Counted from the first letter of the stretch, positions 18,037 through 25,329 are shown. The stretch: DNA of 44,550 bases from Pirellulaceae bacterium (GCA_023382975.1 JAHDXO010000075.1:1-44550); one strand, 5' to 3'. The notes: generated by a model not told the origin, from the sequence alone. Numbers and translations: made by a program.

Positions 18037-18242
18037 GACTTGTACAAGTATTGGTCATGGTTTGAGGCAGCGTCAATCACGTCGATTTGTATCGGGTTCT
18101 CTCCCAATCTTGTGATAGGATCGTCCTCACGCACCGGCACGACGACGACGCGTCCTTCTTCGCGTTGAATGTCTACCTCGGCAACTCCCAGAAACCACTG
18201 CGGGGGAAGAGTTATGCCGTTTTCAGTCACTTTGCTGCGCAT
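18033..18242 (-). CDS. AbrB/VapB-like antitoxin
   Basis: A 69-residue protein. The N-terminal half (SKVTENGITLPP, then VDIQREEGRVVVVP) has the swapped-hairpin SpoVT-AbrB pattern of DNA-binding antitoxins. The C-terminal tail is acidic and would wrap the PIN toxin. It ends in ATGA overlap with the VapC-like gene. GGAG lies ahead of ATG 18242. The gene begins only 12 bases after the stop of a broken lipoprotein copy, so it may be read from the upstream cassette, and VapB-type proteins usually also repress their own promoter. Short and divergent, but the context makes the call strong. Confidence 0.82.
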   Translation of the reverse strand: MRSKVTENGITLPPQWFLGVAEVDIQREEGRVVVVPVREDDPITRLGENPIQIDVIDAASNHDQYLYKS

Positions 18243-18254
18243 GTCCGCTCCAAT

Positions 18255-18600
18255 TCACCGTTTCATGTGATCATTCAGTTCGATCGTTCCGAGATCCAGA
18301 ATCTTGCCCAATTTGTCTGCCGGCACGTCGATTTCGATCGGCGAGAAGACGCCTTGGAGCCGATCGCTGTCGAACCCTTGGTCGCGCTAGATGGCGGCCA
18401 AGCAATACTTACCTGGGGGCACCCCGCCGCCAGCGATTTCGAAGACGCCGTTCTCGTCGGCGGTGCTGCCCTCGACTTGCAGCGTGGTCTCTTCGCGTTC
18501 GGCCAACGCCAACCCCGTCTCGGGCACATGCGTACTACTGCGCCCGCAACCTGCGCACCATAACAGCCAGAGGACGGACAACCGGATGATTGAAGGTCAT
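18255..18600 (-). pseudogene. Decayed copy of the lipoprotein gene at 21836-22312
   Basis: This stretch aligns over its length with the intact lipoprotein gene 3.6 kb away, including about 30 bases of upstream sequence (TTCCTTTTCGAGGATCGA versus TTCCTTTCGGAGGATCGA). Compared with the intact gene it has lost 8 bases near the 5' end (frameshift before the lipobox), 105 bases in frame after VPETG, 6 bases in a glycine run and 12 bases coding KRTP. It also has a nonsense change of the Gln codon CAG to TAG before the conserved RDQGFDSDR. Both termini of the protein are still recognisable (CAGCGRSST, and ELNDHMKR at the end). Several independent lesions make expression of the original product impossible. 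Confidence 0.85.
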
Positions 18601-18653
18601 GAGTTTCCTTTTCGAGGATCGAGACCAGAAATCTTCCGCTCGGCTGAGGCCGC

Positions 18654-19088
18654 CTAACGCTTGGTGGGCGGCTTCCCGGTCAGTTCAAAATCCAATCCAT
18701 CCTGAGGACCGGAGATCGTGGCCTTGAGCGGCGACAAGTGCGCGGCGTCATATTCCGGCGGCGTAATCACCTCGTACACGTCCCGCATGGGGCTATCTGG
18801 CACATCTTCGTACTCTGGCTCTTGGCCCACCAGTTTTTGTCCCGTGACGAGGACGACCTTCTCTCCCGGCACCACCGTCGCCGTATAACTCCCGTCTTTG
18901 ATCACGCCGCCGCCCGTGGGAGCAGTGCCTCCCACATCGACAAAGGAGATCGCGCCGGACGGAATCGCAACCCCGTTTACCGTTGCCCGTCCCGTCACCC
19001 GAACCTCGTCGCTCGATTTCCCGCACCCGCCGGCGACCGCCAACAGGATGCCCGACAGCACGACGCCAAACCCCAGAAACCTACCCAT
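18654..19088 (-). CDS. Small lipoprotein with carboxypeptidase-regulatory/transthyretin-like fold
   Basis: A 144-residue lipoprotein. The signal peptide ends in the lipobox AGGC with Cys22 as the lipidation site. The mature part reads as a beta-sandwich: VTGRATVNGVAIPSGAISF, then DGSYTATVVPGEKVVLV, a pattern common to planctomycete carboxypeptidase-regulatory-like lipoproteins. It lies 65 bases after the stop of the DUF1559 gene 19154-20119 and is probably co-transcribed with it. Specific function unknown. Confidence 0.82.
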   Translation of the reverse strand: MGRFLGFGVVLSGILLAVAGGCGKSSDEVRVTGRATVNGVAIPSGAISFVDVGGTAPTGGGVIKDGSYTATVVPGEKVVLVTGQKLVGQEPEYEDVPDSPMRDVYEVITPPEYDAAHLSPLKATISGPQDGLDFELTGKPPTKR

Positions 19089-19153
19089 ATCCCGTCCCTA
19101 TCGTTTACGTATACGAAATGCTCCGACCCAACCAAGTCCATGGACACGCAGGC

Positions 19154-20119
19154 TTAGGGCAGTTGTAAAGCTTCCTTGCCGGCTGCTGTAATGGCGGCTT
19201 CCCACACGTTCTGGGCGATGCTGTCTCCGACGAAACGTACGGAACCATCGCACATGCTCGCCATGACTCCGCCCGGATGGCGGCTTCGTGCAGCAATGTG
19301 GTACGCATTATTGTCCGCGATGACCACGCACGGGATGGTCATGTAATCCACATTATTTGGATCCGTCGCAGTCGCTTTGCATCGGCGACAGCGGTCAGGA
19401 CTTTTCGAATTCGGCGTCAGCATGGACATGAACCCGGGACTTCCTTCGTTGTTCAGGATGTCGCCCCGGTTGTCGTCGACGGTGTTCGGAGCCGCGATGA
19501 TGATCTCGGAGAACGCCAGCGTATTCGACGTACCGTCGCGGATCTCGGAGATGTGGTACACGTGGCCGACGCCGAACGGAGCGCCTTTGAAAATCGCTTG
19601 GTCCGCGGCACTCTGGTGGAGGTGCGTGTTGCCCATGTTCGTGACGTAATTGCCCATGACTCGCCAGTACGGGTCGCTGCTCGCCTGCACGGCTCGAGTC
19701 AAGTCCGAAGGGCAGCTATAGCTTTTTACGTGCTGCCGGCAGGTATCCATGTTAGGGGCTTCATAGAACCCCTTGGTGAAATCGTACTCCGTGAACAGTG
19801 CCATCTGTTCGACGTAGGGCCAGAGCTCAACGGGCCACGAGATTCGTCGGTAAGTGCGGCCGCTCTCGACCTTTCGGACATCCGGATTGGCCCCGATGGA
19901 GAAAAAGCCCGCGTGGGAGTCGATATGACTCTGGACGGCCAAGCTCCACTGTTTCAAGTTGTTCGAGCATTGGGTGCGCCGCGCGGCTTCGCGAGCGGCC
20001 TGGATCGCCGGCAAAAGTAGGGCGACGAGGATTCCGATGATGGCGATCACGACCAGCAATTCGACAAGCGTAAAGCCCGCGTGCGGTCGCCGACTGTGGT
20101 GCCAGCGTGCTTCAGACAT
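19154..20119 (-). CDS. DUF1559 protein with prepilin-type N-terminus (cassette 1)
   Basis: A 321-residue protein. After a short basic leader, the type IV prepilin cleavage and methylation motif GFTLVELLVVIAIIG begins at residue 15, followed by the hydrophobic alpha1 helix and the DUF1559 signature AAREAARRTQCSNNLKQ. The C-terminal signature HPGGVMASMCDGSVRFV is present. A DRCRRC cysteine pair near residue 245 is shared with the neighbouring paralogue at 20708-21676. Such pseudopilin-like proteins are hugely amplified in Planctomycetota and are thought to be exported to the cell surface or assembled in type II/IV-like structures; their role is unknown. GAAAGGG precedes ATG 20119. A likely terminator (20185-20210) separates it from the upstream cassette. 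Confidence 0.92.
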   Translation of the reverse strand: MSEARWHHSRRPHAGFTLVELLVVIAIIGILVALLLPAIQAAREAARRTQCSNNLKQWSLAVQSHIDSHAGFFSIGANPDVRKVESGRTYRRISWPVELWPYVEQMALFTEYDFTKGFYEAPNMDTCRQHVKSYSCPSDLTRAVQASSDPYWRVMGNYVTNMGNTHLHQSAADQAIFKGAPFGVGHVYHISEIRDGTSNTLAFSEIIIAAPNTVDDNRGDILNNEGSPGFMSMLTPNSKSPDRCRRCKATATDPNNVDYMTIPCVVIADNNAYHIAARSRHPGGVMASMCDGSVRFVGDSIAQNVWEAAITAAGKEALQLP

Positions 20120-20184
20120 GAGAACACCCTTTCCAACAAAAATCGCTCAGGAACAAATAACAAATTCAAGGATACCGAAAACGG

Positions 20185-20210
20185 CCTGTCGCCTCGCTGG
20201 AGGCGACAGG
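20185..20210 (-). terminator. Rho-independent terminator between two DUF1559 cassettes
   Basis: A perfect 11-bp GC-rich stem (CCTGTCGCCTC paired with GAGGCGACAGG) closes a 4-base loop. Read on the minus strand it is followed by CCGTTTTC, a short T run. It stands 40 bases after the stop of lipoprotein 20250-20660 and 66 bases before the start of the next DUF1559 gene, so it would end the upstream transcript. The T run is short, which lowers certainty. Confidence 0.55.
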
Positions 20211-20249
20211 AGCGTGTCCCGACAATCTTGGCAGGCAATTCCAGGATTC

Positions 20250-20660
20250 CTATCTGCGCCGGGCAGGCGGAGATTGCAGTTCAAACGTGAACGTGTTCTC
20301 CCCGCCAGCCGCGACGGAGGCCGTCAGCGTGCTTTCGGTGTTGTACTGCGCCGGAATGTAGCTCTCGTAGTTGGGCAAGCCGTCTGATGCAGGAGTAGGC
20401 GACTCGCGCGTTGCCGTAATCTCGACGCGATTTTCTCCGGCCGGCACCCGGCATTCAAACTTACCGCCGGCGATCGAGCCAGCGCACGGACTGCCTATGT
20501 CCGCGGGAAAGAAGACGATCTCCCCCTGTTCCACGGGCTGACCGTCGAAGGTGACCGTACCCGTCACAGTAAATACTTTCGGTCCGCCACCGCCGCATCC
20601 AAGGGCGAGTCCTAATGCGCTCAGCAACGTCAGCCCAAACAACCATCGACATGCAACCAC
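20250..20660 (-). CDS. Small lipoprotein with carboxypeptidase-regulatory-like fold (cassette 2)
   Basis: A lipoprotein of 136 residues from GTG 20660, with AAAGGG six bases upstream. A longer GTG start at 20699 is possible but puts a charged extension before the signal peptide. The lipobox is LALGC with Cys22. The mature domain reads VTGTVTFDGQPVEQGEIVFFP, then a PAGENRVEITA strand and a GGENTFTFEL end, the same type of beta-sandwich as the 18654-19088 protein. It follows the DUF1559 gene 20708-21676 closely, so the two form one transcription unit. Function unknown. Confidence 0.8.
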   Translation of the reverse strand: MVACRWLFGLTLLSALGLALGCGGGGPKVFTVTGTVTFDGQPVEQGEIVFFPADIGSPCAGSIAGGKFECRVPAGENRVEITATRESPTPASDGLPNYESYIPAQYNTESTLTASVAAGGENTFTFELQSPPARRR

Positions 20661-20707
20661 TGTCTGCCCTTTCGGGAAAGGATGGATATGCTTCCGCACC
20701 GTATTCG

Positions 20708-21676
20708 TTAGTAGGGCGATGGCGGTTCACTGCCCGAACGTGTGCCGAGGTCACGCCAAGTCTGCGTATTGATGTCATTGGACACGAACCGGACCGAGGC
20801 ATCGGCCAGGAGAGCGTGGACGCCCCCGGGATGATAGCTGCGTGCAAAAAGGTACTGGGGATCCGTACTGCCGACGCAGGGCGCTTCAGGCAGGTTGTCG
20901 GCTTGGCACACTCGGCAACGATCGGCGACCGGCGTGTTCGGGGGCAGATTCGTGGTGAAGATGCTGCTCAGATGGTCAGCGCGGTAGTAACGGCCGCGGA
21001 AGTCTCGCTGACCGCCTCGCTCTTTGATCGTGATTATCTCGGCTCCCATGACGGTGTTGGACGTTCCGTCCCGGACCTCCGCCATGGTGATCCTGGACCG
21101 ATAATAGAACATTCCGTTCAGATTCGTGGAATTTGCCGCCGTAATCTGCTCGTTGCCATTGCACAGGAGGTAATTCCCGCTGAACCCGTCGTTGTAGTCC
21201 GGCGGCGGATCTGCCGTTCCGTGAACGATCCCCGTTTTGGGAGGGCCTTGCGAGGGACACGTCAGCCCCGGAATAGGCGTGTTCATCAAGTCACTCGGGA
21301 AATGCTGCGAATTCCTGGTGACCATGTACGGCAGGAGTTCCTCATAGAGTGCCGATTGCTCCATGAAAGGCAGAAGCAAGGGCATCCATGACATGGCTCC
21401 TGGAAAGGCTCTGGGCGCTGCCTCGCTGGCATTCAAAGCCTGGGCGATGACACCTGGGGGAAAAACGTTGTACGTATCATGGTAATTGTGAAGTGACACG
21501 CCGAGTTGCTTGAAGTTGTTGGTGCAGCGAGTGCGGCGCGCAGCTTCGCGCGCGGCCTGAATTGCGGGCAGCAACAACGCGACCAAGATTCCGATGATTG
21601 CGATGACAACCAACAACTCGACCAGCGTGAAGCCAAGCCTGGAACCGCGACGCGGTAGAGAGATTAGACCAGCCAT
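20708..21676 (-). CDS. DUF1559 protein with prepilin-type N-terminus (cassette 2)
   Basis: A 322-residue paralogue of the neighbouring DUF1559 proteins. It has the prepilin motif GFTLVELLVVIAIIG from residue 15, the AAREAARRTRCTNNFKQ continuation and the C-terminal signature HPGGVHALLADASVRFV, where Ala replaces the usual Gly of DGS. A DRCRVC pair near residue 258 matches cassette 1. AAAGG lies ahead of ATG 21676. The promoter-like elements at 21722-21750 lie 46 bases upstream. The lipoprotein gene follows directly. Confidence 0.92.
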   Translation of the reverse strand: MAGLISLPRRGSRLGFTLVELLVVIAIIGILVALLLPAIQAAREAARRTRCTNNFKQLGVSLHNYHDTYNVFPPGVIAQALNASEAAPRAFPGAMSWMPLLLPFMEQSALYEELLPYMVTRNSQHFPSDLMNTPIPGLTCPSQGPPKTGIVHGTADPPPDYNDGFSGNYLLCNGNEQITAANSTNLNGMFYYRSRITMAEVRDGTSNTVMGAEIITIKERGGQRDFRGRYYRADHLSSIFTTNLPPNTPVADRCRVCQADNLPEAPCVGSTDPQYLFARSYHPGGVHALLADASVRFVSNDINTQTWRDLGTRSGSEPPSPY

Positions 21677-21721
21677 CTGTTCGCCTTTCGTGTTGACAGA
21701 AAGAAAAGAGATAATTTATCT

Positions 21722-21750
21722 AGCTTAGAATCTTGTCCGCAAAGCGTCAA
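21722..21750 (-). promoter_or_regulatory. Possible sigma70-like promoter for DUF1559 cassette 2
   Basis: On the minus strand TTGACG (21750-21745, five of six to consensus) is followed after 17 bases by TAAGCT (21727-21722, a weak -10). An AT-rich leader with the palindrome GATAAATTATC follows before the ribosome site of the DUF1559 gene. The -35 is good and the spacing ideal, but the -10 is poor. Confidence 0.35.
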
Positions 21751-21759
21751 GCGACGCCG

Positions 21760-21823
21760 TAAAGACTTGTAGAATCCACTGCGGGAGCGACGCCACGCCG
21801 ACTCTTGTTGCCTTGCTGCCAAT
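21760..21823 (-). pseudogene. Remnant of a second vapB-like antitoxin gene start
   Basis: Directly after the lipoprotein gene 21836-22312, the minus strand aligns without gaps to the first 60 or so bases of the vapB gene at 18242, which itself follows the broken lipoprotein copy. About 40 of 65 positions match by eye, in blocks GACAT, GCAGCAA, CGGC and CCCGCAGTGG. The start codon has become ATT. In the antitoxin frame it reads SKATRVGVASLPQWIL against SKVTENGITLPPQWFL. No toxin gene follows; the sequence breaks off before the next DUF1559 promoter. The alignment was done by eye. Confidence 0.5.
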
Positions 21824-21835
21824 GTCGTTCGCTAT

Positions 21836-22312
21836 TCAGCGTTTGACATGATCGTTCAGTTCGATCGTTCCGAGATCGAGAGTCTTGCCCAATTTGTCGG
21901 CCGGCACGTCGATTTCGATCGGAGTGCGTTTCGGGGAAAAGGCACCTTTGAGCCGATCGCTGTCGAACCCTTGGTCGCGCTGGAAGACGGCCAAGCGGTA
22001 CTTGCCGGGCGGCACTCCGCCTCCGCCGCCAGCGATCTCGAAGACGCCGTTCTCGTCGGCGGTGCTGCCCTCGACTTGCAGCGTGGTCTCTTCGCGTTCG
22101 GCCAGCGCCAACATCCCCTCCGGCACCAACTGGACCTCGATGCTGCTCAAGCCCACGTCGCGACGCGGTGCTTCCAGCGGCACTCCGCCCTGAACGACAC
22201 GACCTTTGACGATCACACCCGTTTCGGGCACGTACGTACTGCTGCGGCCGCAACCGGCGCAACACAACAGGCCAAAGAACGCCAGCCGGAAAAGCGGATG
22301 AATGCGGGTCAT
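21836..22312 (-). CDS. Small lipoprotein (cassette 3; intact parent type of pseudogene 18255-18600)
   Basis: A 158-residue lipoprotein. The signal peptide ends with CCAGC (Cys21), and the mature part starts GRSSTYVPETG. The domain contains VKGRVVQGGVPLE, ADENGVFEIAGGG and VPPGKYRLAVFQR, a carboxypeptidase-regulatory or Cna-B type beta-sandwich, and ends with LDLGTIELNDHVKR. GAAAGGAAG precedes ATG 22312. It follows the DUF1559 gene 22422-23321, with two palindromic repeats between them. A degraded copy lies at 18255-18600. Function unknown, likely an outer-surface lipoprotein. Confidence 0.82.
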   Translation of the reverse strand: MTRIHPLFRLAFFGLLCCAGCGRSSTYVPETGVIVKGRVVQGGVPLEAPRRDVGLSSIEVQLVPEGMLALAEREETTLQVEGSTADENGVFEIAGGGGGVPPGKYRLAVFQRDQGFDSDRLKGAFSPKRTPIEIDVPADKLGKTLDLGTIELNDHVKR

Positions 22313-22349
22313 GTGCTTCCTTTCGGAGGATCGAAGTCAGAAAACGCCA

Positions 22350-22377
22350 GAGTCGCGTTCAGCGGATCGCGACCCAC
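22350..22377 (-). repeat. 3'-end palindromic element, variant B, copy 1
   Basis: A 28-bp unit. On the minus strand it has the stem GTCGCG / CGCGAC around a 10-base loop ATCCGCTGAA, flanked by GTGG and TC. An identical copy lies four bases away (22382-22409). It is a variant of the 27-bp element at 29228, 43570 and 43609, with the closing base pair swapped from C-G to G-C. Confidence 0.8.
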
Positions 22378-22381
22378 GCTT

Positions 22382-22409
22382 GAGTCGCGTTCAGCGGATC
22401 GCGACCCAC
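22382..22409 (-). repeat. 3'-end palindromic element, variant B, copy 2
   Basis: The second identical 28-bp unit, four bases from copy 1. It begins 12 bases after the stop codon of the DUF1559 gene (22422) when read on that gene's strand, so the pair occupies the 3' untranslated space between DUF1559 and the lipoprotein gene. Confidence 0.8.
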
Positions 22410-22421
22410 TTTGCGCAGGAA

Positions 22422-23321
22422 CTATGGGAAGGTCACCGGTTGCCCGTCGCTCCGCTGCCCCATGCGGTGGAACAGAGTCAGGTCGATATCCCAACTGAGG
22501 AACCGTACCGTGCCGTCTGCAAAAACGGCATTGATTCCCGCGGGATGCGAGGAACCGAAGCGTTGTTCTCCGTCGCCGGTGTTCCGGTCGGGACGAGGTT
22601 CCCGGTCGGTGTAACGCATCGTATCGTGGTCCCAGCCGCAGGTGTAGCCCTCGTTGTCGTCCGACTGCATGGTTCCTAGCGCCATGTAGTTCATTCGCTT
22701 TTCGCCCACGACCATCGTGTTCGAGGTTCCGTCGGTGATCGACGCCGTCGAGATGGGCGCTCCGTTGGCCCAAGTCTGATTCGAGTTCGTCTGGACCACC
22801 ACGCCGTCGTTGTTCGCATTGCTGCCCGCGTAGTCGATCATGGCGTGCGCGTAGGAGCCCGCGGGACCGTACCAGGAATTGCCCACCACGGATTGCGGCG
22901 GCCGTCGCGAGGGGCAGAAATACGTCGAGATCTTCGCTCCCATCGCATTGATCTGCATTTCGTCCAGGGTCGTTCCGCCGTTGCCTTCATAAACGATGCT
23001 CTGTTCGATGAACGGCAGGATCTGAAACGCCCAGCCCGCGCGCTGCTTCGGGGCGATCAGCGGCGTGGCGCCTTCGTACTCCGGCGCATAGCTCCAGTGA
23101 TGTCCGGCGGTCGGAAAGAACCGGTACGTGTCGTGATGGTTCTGGAACCCGAGGCCGATCTGCTTCAAATGGTTGGTGCATTGGGTGCGCCGCGCCGACT
23201 CGCGAGCCGCTTGGATCGCCGGCAGCAACAACGCGACAAGGATGCCGATAATGGCGATCACCACCAGGAGTTCGACCAGCGTGAACGCACGCGGGGCTCG
23301 AGGTCGGGAGAGAGGAAGCAT
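22422..23321 (-). CDS. DUF1559 protein with prepilin-type N-terminus (cassette 3)
   Basis: A 299-residue DUF1559 protein. The prepilin motif AFTLVELLVVIAIIG starts near residue 12, followed by AARESARRTQCTNHLKQ. The C-terminal signature HPAGINAVFADGTVRFL is present, and the end DGQPVTFP is unlike the other two copies. It lacks the DRCRxC pair shared by cassettes 1 and 2. The frame is open to 23414, but ATG 23321 is preferred: AAGGAG stands just upstream and the leader MLPLSRPRAPR is typical. A sigma70-like promoter is seen at 23381-23409. Confidence 0.92.
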   Translation of the reverse strand: MLPLSRPRAPRAFTLVELLVVIAIIGILVALLLPAIQAARESARRTQCTNHLKQIGLGFQNHHDTYRFFPTAGHHWSYAPEYEGATPLIAPKQRAGWAFQILPFIEQSIVYEGNGGTTLDEMQINAMGAKISTYFCPSRRPPQSVVGNSWYGPAGSYAHAMIDYAGSNANNDGVVVQTNSNQTWANGAPISTASITDGTSNTMVVGEKRMNYMALGTMQSDDNEGYTCGWDHDTMRYTDREPRPDRNTGDGEQRFGSSHPAGINAVFADGTVRFLSWDIDLTLFHRMGQRSDGQPVTFP

Positions 23322-23380
23322 GAGAGGCTCCTTATTGCTGAATACAGAAGGGAGAAAGACAGCAAACGCCTGCGATTCGC

Positions 23381-23409
23381 AGTATATTGCCGCGATGGTG
23401 CAAAAGCAA
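23381..23409 (-). promoter_or_regulatory. Sigma70-like promoter for DUF1559 cassette 3
   Basis: On the minus strand TTGCTT (23409-23404) and TATACT (23386-23381, five of six to consensus) are spaced by 17 bases. The -10 ends 60 bases before ATG 23321, leaving a short leader that holds the AAGGAG ribosome site. No other gene on this strand could use it. Confidence 0.5.
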
Positions 23410-23490
23410 TGCACGGAACGTGGTATTTTTGGCCCGAATCGGTCGTTCGACTGAAACCGATGATTTTCGCTCGCGGATCGGCAGTGTTGT

Positions 23491-25329
23491 TCAGCGTGAA
23501 CCCGATCCGGACACCGACTCGCTCGGTTGCCGCAGTTGCGTGACGCGCTGATGATAGGCCGCGATCACCTCCTTGCGACGCAGCATACCCAGGATCCGTC
23601 CCGGTTGTTCCGGATCGAGGACCGGAAGCTCGTCGATGTTCTTCCGAGTAAAGCGGCGCAGCGCTACATGCAGGTCGTCGTCGGGCGACACCGTCAGCAC
23701 GGGCGTGGTCGCGATGTCGGTCGCCAGGACCAGCGATCCGGCGCGATCGCCGGTCAACACGGTGCGCAGGTCTCGCAACGAGAAAATCCCCACCAACCTC
23801 CGGTCGCGGTCGACGACCGGGAAATACGTATTCTCCGTGTCCGCCGCGCGGCGCAGAATCTCCGGCAACGGCATGTCGTCCGGGATCAAATCCATCTGAC
23901 GATGCGTGTTCATGACTTCGCGGACGCGGATCTGTTCAAGCACGTCGACGACGAAATCGCCCTGGTGCGCCGGGCTGTCGACCATCGCCGGCACCTGCTC
24001 CTCGTACAGCGACCAGCGCGAGGACAGCACGGCAACGTTGACAATGCTGACCAACATCAAAGGAATCAACAGATCGTAGGAACCGCTCATCTCGCAGACC
24101 ATCAGCATGGCCGTCAACGGCACCCGGGCCACACCGGCAAAGAACCCGCCCATCCCGACCAACACGAACGCCTCCGGATGCGTAATGGTCTCCGGAAAGA
24201 ACTGATGGCACAACTGGCCAAAGGCCCCGCCCAGCATCGCGCCGATAAACAGCGACGGAGCAAATACGCCGCCGCTGCCGCCCGACGAAATGGTGAACGA
24301 GGTGGCAACGATCTTGCCGAAACACAGCAAGACCAACAATCCGACAGTCAATTGTCCATCGATCGCTTGCTGAATCCACCCGTAGCCGCCCGACATGACA
24401 TGGGGCAACTGCAGCGCGATCAGGCCCAGCACCAGACCGCCGACCGCCGGCTTTAAGTACTTGGGGATCGGCAGCTTGCGGAAAACACGGTTCCGCAGTC
24501 CGTAGAACACGGCAACATAGACATAGCCCACCAGCGCGCACACAAAAGCGAACGCCAGGTAGAACGGCAACTCGGTCAGATTCGTGAAGACCAAATCCGG
24601 CGGCGTTTCGAAAACGACCGCTCGACCGAAGATCAAACTGAACGTGGTGTAACCGGTGATCGACGCGATGAATGCAGGGATGACCGCGGCGAATTCCAAG
24701 GCGGTCGAACCGTACAACACTTCGCTGACAAACAAGGCGCCGCCCAGTGGGGCGCGAAAGATCGCACCGATCCCCGCCGCGGCGCCGGACAGCATCAACA
24801 ACCGCCGGTCCCGCTCGCCCAGTCTCAAGCGGTCGCTGACCATCGAGCCAAGGCCAGCGCCGATCTGCGCGATGGGGCCTTCGCGCCCGGCCGATCCACC
24901 GGTTCCGATCGTGATGATCGATGCCAGCGCTTTGACGAAAGGCACTCGCGTGCGGATGCGCCCGCCCAGCCGGTGAAAGGCTCGAACCATCGCGTCCGTT
25001 CCGTGCCCTTCCGCCTCGGGCGCGAACGAGTAGACCAGCAAACCGCACAACAAGCCGCCGATCACGGGAATCAAGACCACGGCCCACCAGACAACAGGCA
25101 GTTGAGGAGCATGGCTAGCCGTCTCAGCACCTGCCGAAGGCGGGTAGTAGCCCATGCCCCGTCCGAGCACAAAGGACTGGGTCAGGTCGAGCAAGGCGAA
25201 GAACGCGGCGCCGCCCAGTCCGGCGATCACGCCCAACAAAGGACTGATCCAAATCAAGCGGCCGGAGACCTCGGTATCGAAAATACTGCGGAAGTGATCC
25301 GCAATCGTGCGTAGAAGCTCTCGTTTCAC
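23491..25329 (-). CDS. CLC-family chloride channel/transporter with C-terminal CBS pair
   Basis: A 612-residue membrane protein. The CLC core (about 25-440) shows the selectivity loops GHGTDAM (108-114), GREGP (148-152, gating Glu150), FRAPLGGALF (191-200) and SGGSGGVFAPS. Two CBS domains (about 465-600) form the cytoplasmic tail, containing VREVMNTH and ILGMLRRKEVI. CLC proteins are dimeric Cl- channels or Cl-/H+ exchangers. At the position of the proton glutamate of E. coli ClcA (Glu203), the sequence reads SEVLY, i.e. Val204. Channels such as vertebrate CLC-1 and CLC-2 also have Val there. It is likely monocistronic. Confidence 0.93.
   Translation of the reverse strand: MKRELLRTIADHFRSIFDTEVSGRLIWISPLLGVIAGLGGAAFFALLDLTQSFVLGRGMGYYPPSAGAETASHAPQLPVVWWAVVLIPVIGGLLCGLLVYSFAPEAEGHGTDAMVRAFHRLGGRIRTRVPFVKALASIITIGTGGSAGREGPIAQIGAGLGSMVSDRLRLGERDRRLLMLSGAAAGIGAIFRAPLGGALFVSEVLYGSTALEFAAVIPAFIASITGYTTFSLIFGRAVVFETPPDLVFTNLTELPFYLAFAFVCALVGYVYVAVFYGLRNRVFRKLPIPKYLKPAVGGLVLGLIALQLPHVMSGGYGWIQQAIDGQLTVGLLVLLCFGKIVATSFTISSGGSGGVFAPSLFIGAMLGGAFGQLCHQFFPETITHPEAFVLVGMGGFFAGVARVPLTAMLMVCEMSGSYDLLIPLMLVSIVNVAVLSSRWSLYEEQVPAMVDSPAHQGDFVVDVLEQIRVREVMNTHRQMDLIPDDMPLPEILRRAADTENTYFPVVDRDRRLVGIFSLRDLRTVLTGDRAGSLVLATDIATTPVLTVSPDDDLHVALRRFTRKNIDELPVLDPEQPGRILGMLRRKEVIAAYHQRVTQLRQPSESVSGSGSR

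Noticed and set aside
18387..18581. Short 64-residue open frame in the broken lipoprotein copy as a real gene
   Set aside because: It starts with TTG after a frameshift, ends at the nonsense TAG inside the conserved domain and has no ribosome site. It is part of the pseudogene.
21690..21720. Plus-strand TTGACA promoter upstream of the DUF1559 cassette
   Set aside because: No -10 at proper spacing and no plus-strand gene downstream; the AT-rich leader of the minus-strand gene explains it.
22350..22409. CRISPR array from the 28-bp direct repeat
   Set aside because: Only two units, separated by four bases, no spacers and no cas genes. The unit is a member of a dispersed palindromic family.
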